NCBI GenBank assembly: GCA_016882555.1
Contig: VGPQ01000108.1
Location: 1 to 5,602, forward strand
Length of the DNA: 5,602 nt
Direction: 5' to 3'
Source of the DNA: Cyanobacteria bacterium M_surface_7_m2_040
GTDB taxonomy: Bacteria > Cyanobacteriota > Cyanobacteriia > PCC-6307 > Cyanobiaceae
The notes under the pieces: model-generated
Told to the model about the DNA's origin: nothing
The model's input: only the letters and a program-made list of their open reading frames with translations
Database searches by the model: none
Part shown: in pieces, positions 1 to 5,108 of the stretch
Layout: every line of letters begins with the position of its first letter
How positions within the stretch are numbered: position 1 is the stretch's first letter
Position numbers and translations under genes: made by a program

Positions 1-993
1 GCGGGTCTTCCCAGGCGCCCGCACATCCGGGTCGCCGTGGATGGCGGCAAACGGCAGCTTGTCGTTCTGCACGGTGTAGACCTTGCCCTTGAGCAGATCG
101 GGGGTGAAGTAGAAGCTCCCGGCCACAGGTAGACAGGAGTACTCCAGCGCGTAGCCCATCTGCTGGGCCATCAGCAGGCTGTGGGCACCGGCGTTCACGA
201 CCACATGACGGGCCCGCACCTGGCGCCTGGGGCCCTCGCCATGGCCGGGGGTGGGACTGAGCGTCACCAGGAAGCCATTGCCATCGCTGGCGGCGCTGCC
301 GGAATCGCTGGCCATGGCGATCTGCTCGACCTGCAGCCCCAGGGCGACGTCGAGCTGCCGCTGCGTTCCGGCGACAGCGTCACGGGCCTGATCGACAAAG
401 GACTGGCTCAGGGCCTCGTAATCCACCGCCGTGTAGGTGCTGCGAATGCCGATCGCCACCAGCTCCTCGTCGCGCAAGCTGCCGTTGCGATGGGCCACCT
501 GCGGCTCCCAGCGTGCGATCTCGTCTTTCTCCAGCAGTTCCATCGCCGGGAAATGCGGCGAAAACTGAGCAAAGCGTTGTCGCAGAAAGGCGCACTCCTG
601 GCTGCCGACCCCGAGCACCATCTTCGGGGTGCGAAACACGCAGCGCTCGCGCACGGCCGGCTCCAGCAGCTCGGCGTAGTGCACGATCATCTCGGCGGTG
701 CGTTTGACCCGCACAGCCTTGTCGAGGCTGTAGTTGGTCTCGATGTCGCCGCAGTGAATCGTCTGGCTGTTGTTCGTCGGCTTCGAGTTGACCTGGGCGA
801 GCTGGCTGTAGCGCTCCACCAGCAGCACCCGCTGGAGGTCGGTGTAGCGCGCCAGCTCAAACAGCAGGGCCGTGCCGCAGACGCCACCTCCGACGATCAG
901 CACATCGACTGCTTGCTCGGGGTCGGTGGAGCCCTGAGGCCGCGACGTCCCGGCCTGGCTTGCCAACTGGGCTGGGGATCTCGCCTCGCTCAT
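1..993 (-). CDS. mqo: Malate:quinone oxidoreductase, FAD-dependent (N-terminal 331 codons, 3' end outside window)
   Basis: Mqo oxidises L-malate to oxaloacetate at the cytoplasmic face of the membrane and passes the electrons to a quinone, using FAD; it is an NAD-independent alternative to malate dehydrogenase. I translated this frame by hand from the reverse strand. It opens with a Ser/Pro/Gln-rich stretch of about 29 residues, then a hydrophobic beta strand and the dinucleotide-binding motif GGGVCG (residues 35-40) followed by an acidic LLVE strand end (57-60), typical of a FAD Rossmann fold. Family-like segments follow: NNSQTIHCGDIETNYS (74-89), the RTPKMVLGVG region (121-130), AVDYEAL (189-195) and VVVNAGAHSLLMAQQMG (264-280). 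The frame is open to the window edge, so the C-terminal FAD-closing part is missing. ATG at 993 was chosen because it is the only in-frame ATG before the Rossmann strand; GTG at 1014 is possible. The SD is poor (GGTGGGA directly abutting the ATG). A related FAD oxidoreductase such as L-2-hydroxyglutarate oxidase is the main alternative. Confidence 0.85.
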   Translation of the reverse strand, partial: MSEARSPAQLASQAGTSRPQGSTDPEQAVDVLIVGGGVCGTALLFELARYTDLQRVLLVERYSQLAQVNSKPTNNSQTIHCGDIETNYSLDKAVRVKRTAEMIVHYAELLEPAVRERCVFRTPKMVLGVGSQECAFLRQRFAQFSPHFPAMELLEKDEIARWEPQVAHRNGSLRDEELVAIGIRSTYTAVDYEALSQSFVDQARDAVAGTQRQLDVALGLQVEQIAMASDSGSAASDGNGFLVTLSPTPGHGEGPRRQVRARHVVVNAGAHSLLMAQQMGYALEYSCLPVAGSFYFTPDLLKGKVYTVQNDKLPFAAIHGDPDVRAPGKTR

Positions 994-1020
994 TCCCACC
1001 AGAGAGTTCGCCACACGATC

Positions 1021-1065
1021 CCATGCTGCTTCCCCATGTGTTCCCCATGTGCTTCCCCATGCTGC
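1021..1065. repeat. Short tandem repeats (TTCCCCATG family) upstream of mqo
   Basis: On the plus strand three near-identical units follow one another: TTCCCCATGTG (1030-1040), TTCCCCATGTGC (1041-1052) and TTCCCCATGCTGC (1053-1065). The array is flanked by two copies of CCATGCTGC (1021-1029 and 1057-1065). Read towards mqo the unit is CACATGGGGAA, lying about 28-72 nt before the mqo ATG. Unit spacing of 11-12 nt is close to one helical turn, which would suit cooperative protein binding, but replication slippage explains it equally well. None of the ATGs inside the units is in frame with mqo. Confidence 0.7.
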
Positions 1066-1091
1066 CGTCCCAGGGGGCTGGAGGGTTGTGG

Positions 1092-1097
1092 TCTAAT
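1092..1097 (+). promoter_or_regulatory. Possible -10 element of the tRNA-Val promoter
   Basis: TCTAAT matches the sigma-70-type consensus TATAAT at five of six positions and lies 28 nt before the first base of the tRNA, which would give a leader of roughly 20 nt. The GC-rich bases just downstream (CTGCC) would fit a GC discriminator of the kind found at stable-RNA promoters. I find no good -35 box at the expected spacing (around 1069-1075, GC-rich), so this rests on one hexamer and position. Confidence 0.35.
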
Positions 1098-1099
1098 CT

Positions 1100-1112
1100 G
1101 CCTGGGTCAGGC
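1100..1112 (+). other. Small hairpin in the putative pre-tRNA leader
   Basis: GCCTG (1100-1104) and CAGGC (1108-1112) form a five-pair stem with a three-base GGT loop, ending 13 nt before the tRNA 5' end. The same area contains a 9-nt direct repeat, CTGCCTGGG, at 1098-1106 and 1120-1128, the second copy running into the first three bases of the tRNA. If transcription starts near 1104 the hairpin would be only partly in the transcript, so a role in 5' processing is uncertain. Confidence 0.3.
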
Positions 1113-1125
1113 CGGATGCCTGCCT

Positions 1126-1197
<72 letters not shown>

Positions 1198-1214
1198 CTT
1201 GTCATGGTTCGCCT

Positions 1215-1234
1215 CTCGCGTTGATGGGCGCGAG
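1215..1234 (+). terminator. Weak terminator-like hairpin after tRNA-Val
   Basis: CTCGCG (1215-1220) and CGCGAG (1229-1234) form six perfect, GC-rich pairs around an eight-base loop, starting 17 nt after the tRNA. A short T run (TTTT, 1243-1246) follows 8 nt later, rather than directly at the stem base, so a classical intrinsic terminator is doubtful. It may instead be a 3'-processing or end-protecting structure. Confidence 0.25.
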
Positions 1235-1246
1235 CGTCCTGGTTTT

Positions 1247-1273
1247 GCGCAATCAACATGCTTTGGCGCAATC
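1247..1273. repeat. Direct repeat GCGCAATC x2
   Basis: GCGCAATC occurs at 1247-1254 and 1266-1273, each preceded by a TTT run (TTTTGCGCAATC and TTTGGCGCAATC). The copies start 19 nt apart, about two helical turns, in the spacer between tRNA-Val and the RodZ-like gene. Two copies of an 8-mer at this spacing could be a paired protein-binding site or chance. Confidence 0.35.
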
Positions 1274-1329
1274 GTTTGGCCACTGGATGGCGCGTCACTG
1301 TCGAGCGTTGCCTTGCTTGACGTGGGCAC

Positions 1330-1357
1330 CACAATTGTGTGCATTGACGCACAGTGC
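1330..1357. promoter_or_regulatory. Palindrome cluster just upstream of the RodZ-like gene
   Basis: Three overlapping symmetric elements crowd into 28 nt ending five bases before the TTG start: the perfect 10-bp palindrome CACAATTGTG (1330-1339), the inverted repeat TGTGC-ATTGAC-GCACA (1338-1353), and the 9-bp dyad GCAC-A-GTGC (1349-1357). All are built from GTG/CAC half-sites, and the stretch is AT-richer than its surroundings. This looks like an operator region or a short 5'-UTR hairpin that could cover the start codon region. TTGACG at 1344-1349 resembles a -35 box but has no partner -10. Regulator unknown. Confidence 0.4.
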
Positions 1358-1361
1358 TTGA

Positions 1362-2507
1362 TTGTCGCCAGATCCGACGATTGATGCTTTCTCGTCCAGC
1401 ACACCGCAGGATCGTGGCGCCGCCTCGGTTCAGGACCCTGTGCCTGAACTTGAGGCACTGGCGAGGGTTCTGATCAGCGGCCGCGAAGCCCATGGCTTGA
1501 GCGTGATCGCCCTGGCGCAGCGCCTGCACATGGGGGTGGAACAGCTCAAGGCCCTCGAATCTGCCGATCAACAGCATCTGCCTGAACCGGTGTTTGTGAT
1601 CGCTCAAGCTCGGCGGGTTGGCGATGCCTTGGGTGTTGAGATTTCAGCCCAGATCGATGCGTTGCGAGGCAGCGAACGCTTCATGGCCAGTCGGGCTTCC
1701 CTCAACACCGATGTGTTTCAGGCGGCGGCTGGACGCCAGCGCAGCGCAGAGGTCGCTCCCGCCAAGACGAAGACCAAGACGAAGACCAAGACCAAAACAC
1801 CCCCCGAGCCCAGGGCGACCGCCCAACAAGCCACAGGCAAGGCGGCGCCCAACACCCCTGCGCCGATCAACGCCCAGGCCGGCACGCGTCTTGCCTGGCT
1901 GCTGCTGCTGTTGGGAGTGCTGGCCGCCGGAGCCTGGGGCTGGCAGCAGCGCCAACGGGCCCAGCCTGCACTGGCTTGGGCGCTGCAGCGCGGGTTCCAG
2001 TTGATTCCCTCGGCCCGCCCGCCGCTCTTGCCCCCTGCCGAGCCGAAGCTTCAGGCTCCCGCAACCGAGGCCCCCCGGCCTGTGGAGTTGCGGATCAGCG
2101 CCCGCCAGCCCAGTTGGCTGGAGGTGCGCCCGGCGGCTGGGGGCCAGCCCCTCATTCGAGGCACGTTCGTTGGCGAGCGCAGCGTTCCGCTGGCTGCGGG
2201 CCTGAACCTGCGAGCTGGCCGCCCGGATCTGGTGTTGGTGGCGGTCGGCTCCGCCCCGCTGAAGCCCCTGGGCACCATTTCCGAGATTCGTTGGGTCCGG
2301 TTCAATCCGCCCGGCCCCACCAAGCCCGCTGCCAAGGCGGCTGCCAAGGCGGCCCCAGCCACCCCACAGGGCCAGCTCAACAGCGCCACCCCATTGCCTG
2401 AGCAGCCCAGGGCAGGTCAACCCAAGCTTGCCCGCCCCCAGCCTCCCCAGCCCAAGCCGGCGATCACGCCCCAGCCGCAAGCCCCTGAGGCACTTCCGCA
2501 ATCCTGA
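1362..2507 (+). CDS. RodZ-like single-pass membrane protein with N-terminal helix-turn-helix
   Basis: RodZ proteins link the MreB cytoskeleton to the wall-elongation machinery in the inner membrane. This 381-residue protein shows the family architecture. Residues about 28-102 resemble the RodZ HTH domain (L.VIALAQRLHMGVEQLKALE, then LPEPVFVIAQARRVGDALGV). A linker contains six Lys-Thr repeats (135-146). One membrane helix (about 177-194, LAWLLLLLGVLAAGAWGW) is followed by basic residues. A periplasmic beta-rich segment (about 239-316, PVELRISARQPSWLEVR to IRWVRFNPP) resembles the RodZ C-terminal domain DUF4115. The tail from 317 is Pro/Ala/Lys/Gln-rich and low complexity. An in-frame TGA directly precedes TTG 1362, so the start lies there or at GTG 1440, which has a weak AGGA just upstream; the HTH is intact either way. 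Its 3' end overlaps the convergent ppx by 44 nt. RodZ assignment is by pattern only; a non-RodZ HTH membrane protein is the alternative. Confidence 0.72.
   Translation: MSPDPTIDAFSSSTPQDRGAASVQDPVPELEALARVLISGREAHGLSVIALAQRLHMGVEQLKALESADQQHLPEPVFVIAQARRVGDALGVEISAQIDALRGSERFMASRASLNTDVFQAAAGRQRSAEVAPAKTKTKTKTKTKTPPEPRATAQQATGKAAPNTPAPINAQAGTRLAWLLLLLGVLAAGAWGWQQRQRAQPALAWALQRGFQLIPSARPPLLPPAEPKLQAPATEAPRPVELRISARQPSWLEVRPAAGGQPLIRGTFVGERSVPLAAGLNLRAGRPDLVLVAVGSAPLKPLGTISEIRWVRFNPPGPTKPAAKAAAKAAPATPQGQLNSATPLPEQPRAGQPKLARPQPPQPKPAITPQPQAPEALPQS
1764..1799 (+). repeat. Lys-Thr coding microrepeat in the RodZ-like gene
   Basis: The 12-nt unit AAGACGAAGACC occurs twice in tandem (1764-1775, 1776-1787), followed by a diverged copy (1788-1799). 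It encodes six Lys-Thr pairs, residues 135-146, in the cytoplasmic linker between the HTH domain and the membrane helix. The unit is a multiple of three, so copy-number changes keep the frame and only alter linker length and charge. Confidence 0.85.
2328..2351 (+). repeat. 12-nt tandem duplication in the tail of the RodZ-like gene
   Basis: GCTGCCAAGGCG is present twice in a row (2328-2339, 2340-2351), encoding Ala-Ala-Lys-Ala twice in the Ala/Lys-rich start of the periplasmic tail. It is probably a slippage product, in frame and tolerated because the tail is low complexity. Confidence 0.75.
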
Positions 2508-4104
2508 CCTCGAGCTCAACGCCGGCGGCTTCCTGAACCCAGGGAGCACAGGCGGCCAGGCTCCAGCGCTCAAGACTCAGATCGGCGCTGCTGCCGTCGG
2601 CCACGGGCTGCAGGTTGATGCAGGCGCTGGGTGCGCCATCCGTTCCGCGTTGGCTGACGCTCACCTCCAGCGCTTCAATCAGCTTCTGGGGCCTGCGGTC
2701 TAGCGCGGCGGCCAGGCGCAGCAACAGGGCCATCGAGGCCACGGTGTGGCGCGCCTCCCGGCCATCGATCAGTTGCCACGACTCGTGGCGTTTTTTCGGC
2801 AGGCTGCGGCGGTGGTAGCGGGCGATCGCCGCCACCATCAGGTGTTCGGCCTCGGTGTAGCCCAGCAGCTCGCCATGGCGGATCAGATACCAGGTGTGTT
2901 TGTGGTACGCGCCGATGTTGATGTGCTGGCCGCAGGTGTGCAGCATCGCCGCCGCCCATAGCAGTGGCCGGCCCTCGCCGCCATCGTTGTGCAGCACCCC
3001 CCTGGTCTGGTCGTAGAGCGACAGGGCGTAGCCAGCCACCCGCTCGGCCCGCTGCAGATCAACACCGAAGCCCCGGGCCAGGTGCAGCACGGTCCGCTCG
3101 CGAATCGTGCTTTGGTAGGCGAGCCGATCATCGAGCAGGGCATTGCGCAGCATCCAGTCGACGATCAGCCCCTCGCGCAGGGCCCGCTCGCAGATCACCA
3201 GCTCGGCAATCTGCAGTGAGGCCATGGTGCTCTGCAGGATCAGGGCCCCCGGCACGATGATCTCGGCCCGACGTTCATTGATCGCCGGCAGGGCGCGGCG
3301 CTGCTCCGGCGTCATGGTGAGCAGCCGGCTCACCAGTTGATCCAGGCGCTCGCGGCTCAGCCGGTAGCCCTGCAGCTTCAGCGGGGGCCGCGGATCCTCG
3401 GCCGCAGCCAGGGAGGCCAGGGCCAGGGCCGTGCCGCTGGTGGCCACCAACAAAGGCTTCTCACCCGGCTGCAGTGCCCCCTTCACCTGGGCTACAGCCG
3501 GATCCATCGCCCCCTGGATGTAGGCGTTCAGGAACGTGCGCCGCTCACTGGGCAGCGGGTCCTGCTGGCCGAACTCACGCTGCAGCCGCACCGCGCCGAT
3601 GCGGGTGCTGCTCAGCACCCGGGCGTCATGACCGTCGGCCAGGATCAGCTCGGTGGAACCGCCGCCGATGTCGATGATCACGTGGGGGCGCTCAGCGAAG
3701 GTCATGCCCGAGAGCACCCCCAGGTAAATCAGCCGCGCTTCCTCCGGGCCGCTCACCAGATCCACATCCAGGCCCAGCTGCTCCTGCACCGTGCCGAGAA
3801 ATTCACGGCCGTTGGGGGCTTCTCGCACGGCGCTGGTGGCGGCGGTGACGATCTGCTCGACGCCGTGGCTCTCGGCCAAATCGCGGCAATGACGCAGGGT
3901 CTGCAAGGCACGCTCGATCGCTGCCGGGGTGAGATCGCCGCTGAGGGGATCGCGCTCGCCGAGGCGGGTTGGCGCCTTCTCGGTGACCACCACGTTGAAA
4001 CTGCCCAGCCCTGGATCCACAGCGGCGATCAGCAGATGGATCGAGTTGGTGCCGATGTCGATCGCGGCGATCGCTCGGGTCTCGGCGTTGACGGCCTGGG
4101 GCAT
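2464..4104 (-). CDS. ppx: Exopolyphosphatase, Ppx/GppA family
   Basis: Ppx releases phosphate from the ends of polyphosphate chains; GppA relatives hydrolyse pppGpp. Both are cytoplasmic members of the ASKHA (actin/Hsp70-like) fold. The 546-residue product has the phosphate-1 motif DIGTNS (16-21), the conserved SGPEEARLIY loop (118-127) carrying the Glu expected to be the catalytic base, and the phosphate-2 motif DIGGGSTE (145-152). ATSGTALALASL (221-232) is a further glycine-containing loop of the fold. An HD-type C-terminal helical domain follows from about 330 (MLHTCGQHIN..YHKHTWYLI, 387-408; ARYHRR, 428-433). Length fits the two-domain Ppx form. ATG 4104 is 15 codons before the first motif; the frame stays open upstream to 4590, but that extension lies antisense to ubiA and looks non-coding. 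No SD is visible. The gene is divergent from ubiA (125-nt spacer) and convergent with the RodZ-like gene. Ppx rather than GppA is the family-based choice; substrate is not proven by sequence. Confidence 0.94.
   Translation of the reverse strand: MPQAVNAETRAIAAIDIGTNSIHLLIAAVDPGLGSFNVVVTEKAPTRLGERDPLSGDLTPAAIERALQTLRHCRDLAESHGVEQIVTAATSAVREAPNGREFLGTVQEQLGLDVDLVSGPEEARLIYLGVLSGMTFAERPHVIIDIGGGSTELILADGHDARVLSSTRIGAVRLQREFGQQDPLPSERRTFLNAYIQGAMDPAVAQVKGALQPGEKPLLVATSGTALALASLAAAEDPRPPLKLQGYRLSRERLDQLVSRLLTMTPEQRRALPAINERRAEIIVPGALILQSTMASLQIAELVICERALREGLIVDWMLRNALLDDRLAYQSTIRERTVLHLARGFGVDLQRAERVAGYALSLYDQTRGVLHNDGGEGRPLLWAAAMLHTCGQHINIGAYHKHTWYLIRHGELLGYTEAEHLMVAAIARYHRRSLPKKRHESWQLIDGREARHTVASMALLLRLAAALDRRPQKLIEALEVSVSQRGTDGAPSACINLQPVADGSSADLSLERWSLAACAPWVQEAAGVELEVRIAEVPQGLAAGA
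2822..2829. repeat. HIP1 octamer GCGATCGC (copy 1)
   Basis: Exact copy of the highly iterated palindrome HIP1 known from many cyanobacterial genomes, embedded in GGCGATCGCC inside the ppx reading frame. It supports a cyanobacterial origin; its function in general is not settled. Confidence 0.8.
4067..4074. repeat. HIP1 octamer GCGATCGC (copy 2)
   Basis: Second exact HIP1 octamer, within the first codons of ppx, between the start and the DIGTNS motif. Several seven-of-eight variants occur nearby in the window, for example GCGATCGG in the start of the LD-carboxypeptidase gene and ACGATCGC in ubiA. Confidence 0.8.
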
Positions 4105-4193
4105 GGCACCGCTGCGGCGGCGCCACTTTGCCACCAACCCTGCCGGCTGCCGCGGCCAGCATGGGGTTGCCGCTCGCGTGATCGCTGCGGTCG

Positions 4194-4215
4194 TGCGCGG
4201 GCTAGCTTGCGCGCA
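4194..4215. promoter_or_regulatory. Inverted repeat before ubiA
   Basis: TGCGCG (4194-4199) and CGCGCA (4210-4215) are perfect inverted arms around ten bases that themselves contain the palindrome GCTAGC (4201-4206). The element ends 14 nt before the ubiA ATG, in the 125-nt divergent spacer shared with ppx. As DNA it could be an operator for a dimeric regulator; as RNA a small hairpin near the ribosome site. In such GC-rich sequence chance is a real alternative. No clear -35/-10 pair was found for either gene in this spacer. Confidence 0.35.
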
Positions 4216-4229
4216 GCTGGCCAGGCTCA

Positions 4230-5108
4230 ATGCAGGGGCGCCGTGCGGGCGTGTGGTTGGAACTGCTGCGCTGGCACAAGCCCAGCGGACGGCTGATTCT
4301 GCTGATTCCGGCCGGTTGGGCGCTGTGGTTGGCCTCGGCGGGCCTGCCGCCGCTGCCGTTGCTGGGCTGGATCGTGCTGGGCGGGCTGGCCGTGAGCGGC
4401 GCGGGCTGCATCGCCAACGACCTCTGGGATCGACGTCTCGACCCGCAGGTCGAGCGCACCGCCAGTAGGCCCCTTGCCTCGGGGCGGGTGAGCGTGCCCG
4501 AGGCGGTGGTGCTGCTGCTGCTGTGCCTGCTGCTGGCCTGGCTGGTGGTGCTGGCCCTGCCGCCTGCGCATCGACCGCTGTGCCTGGCACTGGCGGTGGC
4601 GGCGCTGCCGCCGGTGCTGCTGTACCCCTCGGCCAAGCGCTGGTTCGGCTACCCCCAGGCGGGGTGGGCCCTGTGCGGGGGCTTTGCCGTGTTGATTCCC
4701 TGGGCGGCCGTGCGCGGCAGCCTGGCCGGCGGCTGGCCTCTGGCCCTGGCCTGGGCGGCCACCCTGTGCTGGACCTTCGGCTTCGACACGGTGTATGCCA
4801 TGGCCGATCGCCCCGACGATCGCCGGGTGGGCATCCGCAGCAGTGCCCTCAGCTTGGGGAATCGGGCACCGTTGGCCGTGGCCCTCTGTTATGGCGCCAC
4901 AGCCCTGGCCCTGGCCGGGGCAGCGCTGCACGCCGGGGTGTCGGCCGCCTTCTGGCCGCTGTGGCTGCTGGCCGCCGTGCTGATGCAGCAACAGGCCGCC
5001 ACGCTGCGCCGTGCCGATCTGCCGGCCTCGGCCTACGGGCGTCATTTTCAGCGGCAGGTGCAGCTCGGGGGCCTGCTGCTGCTGGCCCTGATCGTTGGCC
5101 TGTGGTGA
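4230..5108 (+). CDS. ubiA: 4-hydroxybenzoate polyprenyltransferase, UbiA family (plastoquinone pathway)
   Basis: UbiA enzymes are integral membrane prenyltransferases that attach a polyprenyl chain from its diphosphate to 4-hydroxybenzoate; in cyanobacteria this leads to plastoquinone. The 292-residue product carries both Asp-rich Mg-diphosphate motifs of the family: NDLWDRRLD (63-71), followed by the usual RTASRPLASG (76-85), and FDTVYAMADRPDDRRVGIRSSA beginning at 185, with D186, D193, D196 and D197. Hydrophobic segments at about 22-38, 43-60, 91-110, 116-132, 147-162, 170-185, 214-232, 238-253 and 276-291 fit the eight-to-nine-helix fold, and length is normal. The N-terminal RWHKPSGRLILLIPAGWAL (14-32) is also family-like. 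ATG 4230 is the only credible start after the in-frame TAG at 4203-4205; the SD is weak (AGG). Its stop codon overlaps the downstream GTG start, suggesting co-transcription and translational coupling. Another UbiA-family prenyltransferase is possible but less likely given the motifs. Confidence 0.92.
   Translation: MQGRRAGVWLELLRWHKPSGRLILLIPAGWALWLASAGLPPLPLLGWIVLGGLAVSGAGCIANDLWDRRLDPQVERTASRPLASGRVSVPEAVVLLLLCLLLAWLVVLALPPAHRPLCLALAVAALPPVLLYPSAKRWFGYPQAGWALCGGFAVLIPWAAVRGSLAGGWPLALAWAATLCWTFGFDTVYAMADRPDDRRVGIRSSALSLGNRAPLAVALCYGATALALAGAALHAGVSAAFWPLWLLAAVLMQQQAATLRRADLPASAYGRHFQRQVQLGGLLLLALIVGLW

Noticed and set aside
1317..1345. TTGACG ... TGCATT as a rodZ promoter
   Set aside because: The -35 is good but the -10 at 17-nt spacing matches the consensus at only three of six positions, so I do not call it.
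1199..1384. 61-codon plus-strand frame between the tRNA and rodZ
   Set aside because: No recognisable motif, it overlaps the RodZ-like start in another frame, and the region is better explained as regulatory spacer.
1644..2573. 309-codon minus-strand frame opposite the RodZ-like gene
   Set aside because: Gly/Arg/Leu-rich shadow of the Pro/Ala-rich sense frame; no motif and no start context.
3337..4296. 319-codon plus-strand frame opposite ppx
   Set aside because: It is antisense to conserved Ppx motifs and its product is Gly/Ala/His/Gln-rich with no recognisable domain.
4502..4550. CTG-rich run in ubiA as a functional microsatellite
   Set aside because: It simply encodes the Leu-rich membrane helix at residues 91-110 with the preferred Leu codon.
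4105..4590. N-terminal extension of ppx by 162 codons to 4590
   Set aside because: The added residues are Arg/Ala/Pro-rich low complexity, lie antisense to ubiA, and precede a normal Ppx N-terminus at ATG 4104.
4227..5045. 272-codon minus-strand frame opposite ubiA
   Set aside because: Gln/Gly/Arg/His-rich translation, a typical mirror of Leu/Ala-rich membrane protein codons; ubiA motifs on the plus strand are decisive.
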